DNA of 7,586 nucleotides from Deltaproteobacteria bacterium (lineage in GTDB: Bacteria; Myxococcota_A; UBA9160; JAFDET01): positions 1 through 7,586 of the forward strand of contig JAFDET010000153.1 of assembly GCA_019310195.1 (NCBI GenBank). The letters run 5' to 3'. The notes under the pieces were generated by a model. It was not told the origin of the DNA and did not search any database. It was given only the letters and a program-made list of their open reading frames with translations. The stretch's first letter is position 1. Each line of letters begins with the position of its first letter. Below, piece after piece: positions 1 through 6,327 of this stretch. Position numbers and translations under genes: made by a program.

Positions 1-92
1 GACGGATCGGGGCACGGCCCCGGCTGGGGCGCGGGACCGGGCAAGGCGAGGGCCAGCAGGGCCGCCGCCGTGAGCCAGGCCGCGCGGCTCAC
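1..92 (-). CDS. Start of a probable exported protein (3' part outside window)
   Basis: Only the first 30 codons are visible, starting at a GTG (bases 92-90) that overlaps the lysC stop as GTGA, with GAGGAG just upstream as a likely ribosome binding site. The translated start reads as a signal peptide: a short basic n-region (Ser-Arg at residues 2-3), a hydrophobic stretch at about residues 8-17 (LTAAALLALAL), then a Pro/Gly/Ala-rich region. Cys27 follows Pro-Gly-Pro, which does not fit a lipobox, so signal peptidase I processing is more likely than a lipoprotein. The overlap with lysC argues that it belongs to the same operon. The mature domain is out of view, so no function can be given. The reading frame is short, but the overlap and signal-like composition support it. 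Confidence 0.6.
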   Translation of the reverse strand, partial: MSRAAWLTAAALLALALPGPAPQPGPCPDP

Positions 93-1330
93 GACTCCTC
101 GACGGGCGCCGTGGCTCCCGCCTCGACAAAGGCGGCGTGAAGGGCCCGTACCGCCAGCTCCGTGTACTTCTCCTCGATCACCACCGAGACCTTGATCTCG
201 CTGGTCGAGATGAGCTGGATGTTGATGCCTTCCTCCGCCAGCACCTGGAACATGCGCGTCGCCACGCCCGCGTGGTCCTTCATCCCCAGGCCCACGATGG
301 AGACCTTGGCGATGGCCTCGTCCCCTTCCACGGCCTGGGCGCCGATCACCGAAGCGGCGTCCTGGGCCAGGCCCAGGGCCCGGGCGTAGTCGTCGCGCGG
401 AACCGTGAAGGTGAGATCCGTGCTGCCGTCCTGACCCACGTTCTGGATGATCATGTCCACCACGATCGCGGAGGCCGAAAGCGGCGTGAAGAGCGCGGCC
501 GCCACGCCGGGTTGATCCTTCACCCCGCGCACACGGATCTTTGCCTCATTGGTGTTGTAGGTCACTCCCGAGACGACCAATCGTTCCATCACTTCCTCCT
601 CGGGAACAACCCAGGTCCCCTCGCCCCCGTGGAACGAGGAGCGTACGTGAAGGCGCACGCCGTAGCGCTTGGCGAACTTGACGGAGCGGGTCTGCAGGAC
701 CCGTGCGCCGAGGCTGGCCAGCTCGAGCATCTCGTCGTAGGCCACGCGCTCCAGCTTGCGCGCCCTGGACGAGACGTTCGGATCCGTGGTGAAGACCCCG
801 TCCACATCCGTGTAGATCTCGCAGACGTCCGCCTCGAGCGCGGCCGCAGCCGCCACCGCGGAGGTGTCCGAGCCCCCCCGCCCGAGCGTGGTGATGTTGC
901 CGTCCTCATCGGTGCCCTGGAAGCCGGCCAGCACCGCGATGTGGCCCTGGTCCAGGGCCGCGCGAATGCGCCCGGCATCCAGGCTCTCGATGCGCGCGCG
1001 CGTGTGGGCGGCATCGGTGCGCATGCCCATCTGGGCTCCATTGAACGATCGAGCGGTTGCGCCGAGCCGGCGGATCGCCATGGCCAGGAGCGCGGTGGTC
1101 TTCTGCTCGCCCGTGGAGAGCAGCGCGTCGTACTCCCGCGGATCCGGCTCGTCCCCGCCCAGCTCGTGGGCCAGGTCCACCAGACGATCGGTCTCGCCGC
1201 CCATGGCGGAAACCACCACCGCCACCTGGTTCCCCTCGCGGGCGGTCGCCACCACCCGCTCCGCCACGGCGCGGATACGCTCGGCATCGGCAACGCTGGT
1301 GCCGCCGTACTTCTGCACGATCAGAGCCAC
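89..1330 (-). CDS. lysC: Aspartate kinase
   Basis: Phosphorylates L-aspartate with ATP, the first step towards lysine/diaminopimelate, threonine and methionine; cytosolic. The 413-residue protein has the N-terminal KYGGTSV nucleotide/substrate motif (residues 7-13), STGEQ (72-76), the GRGGSDTSAVA segment (150-160) and TDVDGVFTTDPN (174-185), followed by two ACT domains (about 265-330 and 343-410), including STSEIKVSVV (375-384), where lysine or threonine feedback inhibitors bind in this family. Length matches the single-domain LysC class (about 400-415 residues), with no homoserine dehydrogenase fusion. The start is the GTG at 1330-1328, because it gives the family start VALIVQKYGG and has GGAGG five bases upstream. 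A longer upstream open frame exists but has no family similarity. It overlaps the tsaE end by 10 bases and the next gene by 4. All expected catalytic motifs appear intact. Confidence 0.96.
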   Translation of the reverse strand: MALIVQKYGGTSVADAERIRAVAERVVATAREGNQVAVVVSAMGGETDRLVDLAHELGGDEPDPREYDALLSTGEQKTTALLAMAIRRLGATARSFNGAQMGMRTDAAHTRARIESLDAGRIRAALDQGHIAVLAGFQGTDEDGNITTLGRGGSDTSAVAAAAALEADVCEIYTDVDGVFTTDPNVSSRARKLERVAYDEMLELASLGARVLQTRSVKFAKRYGVRLHVRSSFHGGEGTWVVPEEEVMERLVVSGVTYNTNEAKIRVRGVKDQPGVAAALFTPLSASAIVVDMIIQNVGQDGSTDLTFTVPRDDYARALGLAQDAASVIGAQAVEGDEAIAKVSIVGLGMKDHAGVATRMFQVLAEEGINIQLISTSEIKVSVVIEEKYTELAVRALHAAFVEAGATAPVEES

Positions 1331-1806
1331 ATAGACCTCCAGCGGGAAAGCACCGCCTCCGCAGCAGCGCCCCGGGCCTCGATCTCTAGCACCCGGCCCT
1401 CGGGCCCGCCTCCGATGCGGATCTCCAGGCGATCGTCCGGCAGCGCCTCCGGCGCCCGGTCGGCCCACTCCACCAGCAGCAGTGTGTCGGGACTCAGCCA
1501 GTCGCGCAGACCCGCAGCCTCGACCTCCTCCGGGCGTTCCAGGCGATAGAGGTCCGCGTGAACCAGCCGGCGTAGAGAGCCGCCTTCCGGTCGGGGTGGC
1601 AGGGGGTACTCGCAGGCAATCACGAACGTCGGACTCTGCACGCCGCGCGGATCGAGACCCAGCCCCTCGGCCACGCCCTGGGCGAAGAGCGTCTTGCCCG
1701 CACCCAGCGAGCCCAGTAGCGCCACCGCCAGGCCGCGATCGGCCGCGCGGCCCAGCGCCACCCCCAAGGCCCGGGTGGACTCAGGGCTCGGGGAAGCGCA
1801 CTGCAA
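1321..1806 (-). CDS. tsaE: tRNA t6A biosynthesis ATPase TsaE (YjeE family)
   Basis: TsaE is the ATPase that cycles the TsaB-TsaD complex during synthesis of N6-threonylcarbamoyladenosine at position 37 of ANN-decoding tRNAs; cytosolic. From a TTG start the protein is 161 residues, normal for the family. It shows a Walker A motif GSLGAGKT (residues 32-39), SPTF (58-61, the switch I-like region), HADLYRL (83-89) and VEW (112-114, catalytic Glu113). The usual acidic residue after the first Gly of the P-loop (GDLGAGKT in E. coli and B. subtilis) is Ser here. There is a Pro/Gly-rich insertion of about ten residues between SPTF..EY and HADLYRL. No in-frame ATG sits near the expected N-terminus. TTG at 1806-1804 has GAGGG six bases upstream and places Walker A where the family has it; a GTG at about 1761 would remove the first helix. 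It overlaps nnr by 26 bases. Confidence 0.92.
   Translation of the reverse strand: MQCASPSPESTRALGVALGRAADRGLAVALLGSLGAGKTLFAQGVAEGLGLDPRGVQSPTFVIACEYPLPPRPEGGSLRRLVHADLYRLERPEEVEAAGLRDWLSPDTLLLVEWADRAPEALPDDRLEIRIGGGPEGRVLEIEARGAAAEAVLSRWRSMWL
1336..1340 (-). promoter_or_regulatory. Ribosome binding site fixing the lysC GTG start
   Basis: On the minus strand GGAGG precedes the GTG at 1330-1328 by five bases and lies within the tsaE coding end. An ATG in another frame overlaps the GTG by one base (TATGTG), but only the GTG frame gives aspartate kinase, so this motif settles the start. Confidence 0.65.
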
Positions 1807-3304
1807 AGCCGGCCCTCGCAGGCGACGCGGACCGCAGGGCGGCCGCCGCCTCGGGCAGGGAGTCCGCCAGATCCCCCGCCATGAGCCCGGAGTCGCCCAC
1901 CCCCAGGCGATCTCCGGCCAGGCCGTGCAGGTACACCCCGACGCCCGCAGCGCAGCGTGGAGCCAGCCCCTGGGCCAGCAGCGCCGCCACCAGACCCGTG
2001 AGGACGTCACCGGTGCCCCCGCTGGCCAGCGCCGGCCCTCCGGTGGGATTGATGAGCGGCGGCGCTCCGGCCTCGGCCACCACGGTTGCGGCGCCCTTCA
2101 GCACCACCACGGCGCCGGTCTCCTCGGCCAGGCGCCGGGCCGCCCCCAGCCGGTCGCGCTGGATCTCGGCCGTCTCGCAGCCCAGCAGGCGCGCCGCCTC
2201 GCCGGGATGCGGCGTGATCACGCTGGCGCGCAGCTCGCCGGGGTGGCCTTCGAAGGCGTTGATGCCGTCGGCGTCCAGGACCAGGGGCTTCGAGATGCGC
2301 TTGCACAGCCCGCGCACCAGCGCCGCGGTCTCCGGCGCGCGCCCGATGCCCGGGCCCAGCGCCACCACGTCGCGTTCCTCGGCCAGCGCCAGGAGGGCAT
2401 CCTCGGCGGCACCCGCGAAGGCGCGCTCGGGGGTGTCCGCCACCGGCGCCGTCATGGCCTCGGTGCACTTCTCCTCCAGCACGTCGTTCAAGCCCGCAGG
2501 ACACGCCAGGGTCACGAGCCCGGACCCGGCCCGGATCGCGGCACGGGTGGCCAGGGCCGCCGCGCCGGTCTTTCCCTCGGACCCCGCCACCACCAGCACG
2601 TGCCCGAAGCTTCCCTTGTGTCCCTCGCTGCGGCGCTCCGGCAGGAACGCGGCCGCGGCGGCCCGCGTCCACAGCTCGGCGTCGGCCTCGACGCCCGGCG
2701 CCCGCTCCGCGATGCCGATCCGCGCCACGCTCACCGCACCCGCCAGGCTGCGGCCCGGCTCGACCGCCAGGCCCACCTTGGGCAGGCCGAAGGTGACGGT
2801 CTCGTCGGCGCGCACCGCGACGCCGTGCACCTGACCCGTGTCGGCGTCGAGGCCGGAGGGCAGGTCTACGGCCACCACACAGACCTCCCGGGCGTTGATC
2901 GCCTGGATGGCGCGGGCCGCATCGCCTTCCACCGTTCGCTTTAGCCCCGTGCCGAAGATCGCGTCCACGATCAGGTCGGCGTCCTCCCCATCGCCCTCGG
3001 CAACCCTGAACGCCCGGGCGCGGTCCAGCTGCGCGGCGGCATCGCCCCGCGGCGCGCCCAGGAGTGCCACGTCCACCTCCACGCCCAGAGCGTGCAGGTG
3101 CCGCGCCACCACCAGGCCATCGCCGCCGTTGTTGCCGGCACCGCACACCACGTGAACGCGGCGCGGGCGACGCGCCAGGACGGCCTCGGCCACCGCCCGG
3201 CCGGCGCTCTCCATGAGCACCGGGCCCGGTACGCCCAGCGCCTCGATCGTGTGTCGATCGAGAGCGCGCATGCCCTCGGCGCCCACCAGCCGCCAGATCT
3301 TCAT
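1781..3304 (-). CDS. nnr: Bifunctional NAD(P)H-hydrate epimerase / ADP-dependent NAD(P)H-hydrate dehydratase
   Basis: Repairs NADH and NADPH damaged by hydration. The N-terminal YjeF/NnrE domain interconverts R and S hydrates and the C-terminal NnrD domain dehydrates the S form using ADP or ATP. The 507-residue product has the normal length for the fused enzyme. Epimerase domain, about residues 1-215: NNGGDG (58-63), VDAIFGTGL (113-121) and DLPSGLDAD (147-155). Dehydratase domain, about 220-500: HKGSFGHVLVVAGS (229-242), GPGIG (317-321), DADGIN (344-349), TPHPGE (364-369) and the nucleotide-binding ASGGTGDVLTG (427-437) with the catalytic Asp433. The ATG at 3304-3302 overlaps the acpS stop as ATGA and is preceded by GGAG; it begins at the family's MKIWR-type N-terminus. 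Nothing looks broken. A yjeF gene next to acpS and tsaE is a common bacterial arrangement. Confidence 0.96.
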   Translation of the reverse strand: MKIWRLVGAEGMRALDRHTIEALGVPGPVLMESAGRAVAEAVLARRPRRVHVVCGAGNNGGDGLVVARHLHALGVEVDVALLGAPRGDAAAQLDRARAFRVAEGDGEDADLIVDAIFGTGLKRTVEGDAARAIQAINAREVCVVAVDLPSGLDADTGQVHGVAVRADETVTFGLPKVGLAVEPGRSLAGAVSVARIGIAERAPGVEADAELWTRAAAAAFLPERRSEGHKGSFGHVLVVAGSEGKTGAAALATRAAIRAGSGLVTLACPAGLNDVLEEKCTEAMTAPVADTPERAFAGAAEDALLALAEERDVVALGPGIGRAPETAALVRGLCKRISKPLVLDADGINAFEGHPGELRASVITPHPGEAARLLGCETAEIQRDRLGAARRLAEETGAVVVLKGAATVVAEAGAPPLINPTGGPALASGGTGDVLTGLVAALLAQGLAPRCAAGVGVYLHGLAGDRLGVGDSGLMAGDLADSLPEAAAALRSASPARAGFAVRFPEP

Positions 3305-3666
3305 CCCGCTCCATTGTCCAGCACCACGTGGCCTACGCAAGCGCCGGCGTCGTGGCTGAGGCTGAGAAGCGTACGCGCCACGCCCAGCTCGCGGGCGCGG
3401 CGTTCGCTGGCGCCGGTGAAGCGCAGCTCCGGCGCCCGACCGCCGCCGCCCAGGATGCGGACCTCCTGCCAGCCGCCCGGGGGCATGCCCAACGCGCGCC
3501 GGGCGGCCACCTTGGCGGCGAAGCGAGCGGCACGGCTCTCCAGTCGCGGGCTCGCCGCGCGCTCCTCGTCGGTGAACAGACGCCGGCGCAGACGCTCGCC
3601 GAAGCGGTCCTCGGCCCGCGCGAAGCGCTCCAGGTCCACCAACTCGACGGCGAGGCCGATGATCAC
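3301..3666 (-). CDS. acpS: Divergent holo-[acyl-carrier-protein] synthase (AcpS-like)
   Basis: AcpS enzymes transfer 4'-phosphopantetheine from CoA to the serine of acyl carrier protein, in a Mg2+-dependent trimer. This 121-residue protein has the expected length and framework: MIIGLAVELVDLERF start, FTDEE (31-35), RFAAK (48-52), ALG (58-60), a Gly-rich loop with GRAP (76-79) and SLSHD (102-106). Two metal-site residues differ from the family: the Asp of the G-x-x-x-D-[IL]-V motif (Asp8 in B. subtilis) is Glu8, and the Glu of FAAKEA (Glu58 in B. subtilis) is Val53. The codons (GAG and GTG) were read directly from the sequence. Either metal binding has been rebuilt or the protein is inactive. 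The start is GTG at 3666-3664, overlapping the pdxJ-like stop as GTGA. Family membership is well supported; catalytic activity is not. Confidence 0.85.
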   Translation of the reverse strand: MIIGLAVELVDLERFARAEDRFGERLRRRLFTDEERAASPRLESRAARFAAKVAARRALGMPPGGWQEVRILGGGGRAPELRFTGASERRARELGVARTLLSLSHDAGACVGHVVLDNGAG

Positions 3667-4301
3667 GACAGGCGGCTGCGCAGGTCCTCGAGGGCGCGCT
3701 CGATCCCCACCAGCAGCGCCCGGGCCACGAGCGCCCGCCCCACGGCCACGCGCTCCAGAGCCCCCACGCGCTGAGCAAAGGGCCGCAGGCTGCGCCAGTC
3801 CAGGCCACCACCCAGGGCGACCGGCAGCCGCAGCTTCGCGGCCAGTCGCGAGGCATCGGCCAGGGCCTCGAGGGCCGCGGCACGCGCGCCATCGGGCAGA
3901 TCCACGGCGTTGGCCGTATGAAACTCGACGCCGGCCACGCCCGCGGTGTGGGCAGCCTTCACGGCGTCCACCTCGGCGTTGACGCGCGCCCAGGCCGGGA
4001 TGCCGGCCTCCTCCAGCTGGCGCAGCACGGGCGTGGTGGCCGGCTCGACCAGCAACACCCGGTCCGGCCGCACCTCCAGCGCGGCCTTCAAGCCGCCGGG
4101 AGACGACTCGATGGCGAGCTCCAGACAGCGGGCCACGCGGCGCACTTCAACGGCGTCGCCCTCTCGCTGGCCGGAAATGCGCACGGCGTCCACGCCCGCC
4201 AGCTCGGCCAGCTTGACTGCCGCGACCGGATCCAGCTCGGGGCTGGGCGCCACGTCGCGCAGGGCGTACAGGGGATCCAGGACGAAGACCAGACCGCTCA
4301 C
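3663..4301 (-). CDS. pdxJ: Divergent, possibly inactive pyridoxine 5'-phosphate synthase homologue (PdxJ-like)
   Basis: PdxJ condenses 1-deoxyxylulose 5-phosphate with 3-amino-2-oxopropyl phosphate to make the vitamin B6 ring. This 212-residue protein is about 30 residues shorter than typical PdxJ (about 240) but aligns with it by eye along the whole barrel: DPVAAVKLAELAGVDAV (24-40), LELAIES (60-66), AGIPAWARVNAEVDAVKAA (99-117), GVEFHT (124-129), LGGGLDWRSLRPF (163-175) and GRALVARALLVGI (188-200). Of the family signatures, NIDHIATLR has become VLDPLYALR (Asp9 kept, Asn and His lost), the HLREDRRHI loop is replaced by ISGQREGDAV (catalytic His45 of E. coli becomes Ser43), the EKRQEVTTEGG active-site loop is deleted near residue 88, and GHG (His193) is GGG (164-166). 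Glu61 of LELA matches the conserved Glu. The frame is intact with neighbour-like codon use. The GTG start overlaps the glmM stop as GTGA. It sits directly before acpS, the classical pdxJ position. Confidence 0.8.
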   Translation of the reverse strand: MSGLVFVLDPLYALRDVAPSPELDPVAAVKLAELAGVDAVRISGQREGDAVEVRRVARCLELAIESSPGGLKAALEVRPDRVLLVEPATTPVLRQLEEAGIPAWARVNAEVDAVKAAHTAGVAGVEFHTANAVDLPDGARAAALEALADASRLAAKLRLPVALGGGLDWRSLRPFAQRVGALERVAVGRALVARALLVGIERALEDLRSRLS

Positions 4302-5659
4302 GCTCCGCCGAGCCTCCGCTGGACGAGATTCGCCAGCTCTTTCGCCAGCTCGTTCACGCGCGCCTCGTCCTCGCCCTCGACCATGACCCGGGCCTTCATC
4401 TCGGTGCCGCTGTAGCGCAGCAGGATGCGGCCCTTCCCGGCCAGCTCCTGCTCCAGCTTGCGCACCGCCTCGACCACCTCGGGCACCTGCTCGAACGGCT
4501 TTCGCTCTGCGACGCGTACGTTCAGCAGAACCTGCGGGAAAGGCTGGAAGCCGGCCACCAGCTCCGAAAGCGGCCTTCCGGTGCGCTTCATGATCGCCAG
4601 CGCCTGGAGTGCGGTGATGAGCCCATCGCCGGTGGTGTTGTGGTCGAGGAAGACGAAGTGTCCGGACTGCTCGCCGGCCAGGTTGTAGCCGCCGTTGCGC
4701 ATGGCCTCGACCATGTAGCGGTCGCCCACCTGGGTGCGAATCAGCCCCAAGCCCATGGCGTCCAGGGACTTCTCGAGGCCCATGTTGCTCATCACGGTGC
4801 CCACGACGGCGCCACCCTCGAGCATCCCGCGCTCCGACAGGTCGCTCGCAAAGAGCGCAAGCAGTGCATCGCCGTCCACCACTTCGCCATCCTCGGACAC
4901 GATCACGACGCGGTCCGCGTCGCCGTCGAGGGCGATGCCCAGGTCCGCGCGCACCTCGCGCACGCGGGCCACCGCGTGCTCCGGATGCAGCGAGCCCACG
5001 CCCTCGTTGATGTTGCGCCCGTTGGGGTCGACAGCGAGGCTGAAGACCTCGGCTCCCAACTCGGCCAGCACCGTCGGACCCACCTTGTAGGCGGCGCCGT
5101 TGGCGCAATCCAGCACCACGCGCAGCCCGTCCAGCGTGAACTCCCGGGGGAAGGTGTTCTTCAGGAACACCACGTAGCGGCCCGAAGCGTCGTCGATGCG
5201 GTGGGCGGTGCCGATCTCTTCGGACTCGGCTCGCGCTCCCTCCAGGGCGCCCGAGGCGATCAGGTTCTCGATCCGCTGCTCGATGGCGTCGTCCAGCTTG
5301 AAGCCGTCCCGCGAGAAGAACTTGATCCCGTTGTCTTCGTAGGGGTTGTGGCTCGCGGAGATCATCACACCCGCGTCGCAGCGCATGTCGGCGGTCAGGA
5401 ATGCCATGCCCGGGGTCGGCATGGGCCCGACCAGGAGCACCTCGCCGCCGGTGGAGCAGATCCCGGCGGCCATGGCGTTCTCGAACAGGTACCCCGAGAG
5501 CCGGGTGTCCTTGCCGATGATGATGCGATGGCGTTCCGTGCCGTTGCGCTGGAACACGTGCGCAATCGCCTGCCCCAGGGCCAGCGCCGTCTCGGCCGTC
5601 ATCGGGTGCCGGTTGGCCGTCCCGCGAACCCCATCGGTTCCAAAGAGCTTCCGCTTCAT
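4298..5659 (-). CDS. glmM: Phosphoglucosamine mutase
   Basis: Interconverts glucosamine-6-phosphate and glucosamine-1-phosphate, the step that commits sugar to UDP-GlcNAc for peptidoglycan and lipopolysaccharide; cytosolic, alpha-D-phosphohexomutase family. The 453-residue length is typical. Motifs in order: LFGTDGVRG (5-13), the phosphoserine loop ISASHNP (100-106, active Ser103) followed by DNGIKFF (109-115), the Mg2+-binding DGDADR (245-250), the sugar-recognition GEQSGH (329-334) and the phosphate-binding RYSGTE (415-420). All catalytic residues are present. The ATG at 5659-5657 overlaps the ybbR stop as ATGA, with an AGGGGAG upstream. In Firmicutes the cognate GlmM binds CdaA and inhibits it; the adjacent cdaA-ybbR pair here suggests the same partnership, but that is inference. 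Confidence 0.97.
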   Translation of the reverse strand: MKRKLFGTDGVRGTANRHPMTAETALALGQAIAHVFQRNGTERHRIIIGKDTRLSGYLFENAMAAGICSTGGEVLLVGPMPTPGMAFLTADMRCDAGVMISASHNPYEDNGIKFFSRDGFKLDDAIEQRIENLIASGALEGARAESEEIGTAHRIDDASGRYVVFLKNTFPREFTLDGLRVVLDCANGAAYKVGPTVLAELGAEVFSLAVDPNGRNINEGVGSLHPEHAVARVREVRADLGIALDGDADRVVIVSEDGEVVDGDALLALFASDLSERGMLEGGAVVGTVMSNMGLEKSLDAMGLGLIRTQVGDRYMVEAMRNGGYNLAGEQSGHFVFLDHNTTGDGLITALQALAIMKRTGRPLSELVAGFQPFPQVLLNVRVAERKPFEQVPEVVEAVRKLEQELAGKGRILLRYSGTEMKARVMVEGEDEARVNELAKELANLVQRRLGGA

Positions 5660-6327
5660 CCCGCGCCGTTCTCCCCTGCGGCCTCGATCGGCTCGATCCG
5701 GACCCGCACCTTCACGCTGGTCGGCTGTTCGACCCAGACGTGCGTGCCCCCCAGGTTCAGCCTCGCCTCGCGCTCGGTTTCCTGGGACAGGCCCGTGATG
5801 TCGATTGCCTCGGTCACCGCCTCGTTCAGCCTCAGAACCTCGCGACGCGCTCCGGTAACGGTCACTCGGGGCGGTTCCACCTCCACGGCGGCCACCCGAA
5901 AGCCCTGCGCGGGCTCGCCGGCCAGATCCGCGCGCACTGCCATCACTTTCGTCCCTCGACGCTCGAACTTGACCTCCAGGCGCGAGGGCGAACGCGACAC
6001 CACCTCGGCCCCACGCGGGGCCTCGATGGGCTCCTGGGGCACGTCGAAGTCGGCCGAGCCGCGGTGCACCCCGGACACGTCCACCACGTACTCCAGGCTG
6101 TCGCCCGCCAGGTTGCGCAGGGCCGCTCGGCTGCCCTGCACACGGATGTTGATGGCTTCCGTGTTCTGATCGGTGATCACCAGGTTCTCGGGCACGTTCT
6201 GGAACACGACCGGAACGTCGAAGGGCTTCTGGGTATTGCTCGATCCCTGGGCCACCACCCACAGCAGGACCGCGATCAGCACCGCCGCCACCTTGTAGGC
6301 GCGCGTCGAGTCGCGTTTGCGGGCCAT
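5656..6327 (-). CDS. cdaR: YbbR-domain membrane-anchored regulator of diadenylate cyclase (CdaR)
   Basis: CdaR (YbbR) is anchored in the inner membrane with its repeats outside the cytoplasm and modulates CdaA activity; known from Firmicutes. The 223-residue protein has a basic N-terminus (ARKRDSTR), one membrane segment at about residues 12-27 (KVAAVLIAVLLWVVAQ) and then two beta-rich YbbR-type repeats, about 36-122 and 125-213, each with the VPV/V..VEP-then-V.V.G/RLEVKF pattern typical of the family (for example VEPPRVTVTGAR at 150-161). Many Firmicute CdaR proteins have three or four repeats; two is a short version. The C-terminal tail (214-223) is Ala/Gly-rich. The ATG at 6327-6325 shares one base with the cdaA stop (TGATG), so the two are probably translated by the same reinitiating ribosomes. 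It is most likely the partner of the upstream cyclase. Confidence 0.9.
   Translation of the reverse strand: MARKRDSTRAYKVAAVLIAVLLWVVAQGSSNTQKPFDVPVVFQNVPENLVITDQNTEAINIRVQGSRAALRNLAGDSLEYVVDVSGVHRGSADFDVPQEPIEAPRGAEVVSRSPSRLEVKFERRGTKVMAVRADLAGEPAQGFRVAAVEVEPPRVTVTGARREVLRLNEAVTEAIDITGLSQETEREARLNLGGTHVWVEQPTSVKVRVRIEPIEAAGENGAG

Noticed and set aside
1321..1330. A terminator or internal promoter between tsaE and lysC or at other junctions
   Set aside because: No inverted repeat followed by a T-run and no space for a promoter outside coding sequence; all junctions are overlaps.
137..1549. Long plus-strand open frame (470 codons) opposite lysC and tsaE
   Set aside because: It is antisense to conserved aspartate kinase and TsaE; its His/Arg/Gly-rich translation resembles no family and is typical of the frame opposite GC-rich codons with few stops.
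1482..2944. Two overlapping plus-strand open frames opposite nnr
   Set aside because: Both are Pro/Ser/Arg-rich translations antisense to the intact nnr gene and show no protein-like pattern.
2007..3314. Minus-strand frame of 435 codons inside nnr
   Set aside because: A shifted-frame reading of nnr with extreme Gly/Arg content; the other frame carries all the NnrE/NnrD motifs.
3663..4301. The pdxJ-like gene as a decayed pseudogene
   Set aside because: There is no frameshift or internal stop, the barrel pattern is retained to the C-terminus, and both ends overlap neighbours precisely, which favours a maintained protein.
3663..5108. A longer N-terminal extension of the PdxJ-like protein reaching into glmM
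   Set aside because: The upstream part is a Gly/Arg-rich shadow of glmM; the GTG at 4301 gives a clean GTGA overlap and the family's N-terminal strand.
4640..6169. Plus-strand open frame of 509 codons opposite glmM and ybbR
   Set aside because: Antisense shadow of glmM and ybbR; low-complexity His/Gly/Ala/Arg content and no recognisable motif or ribosome binding site.
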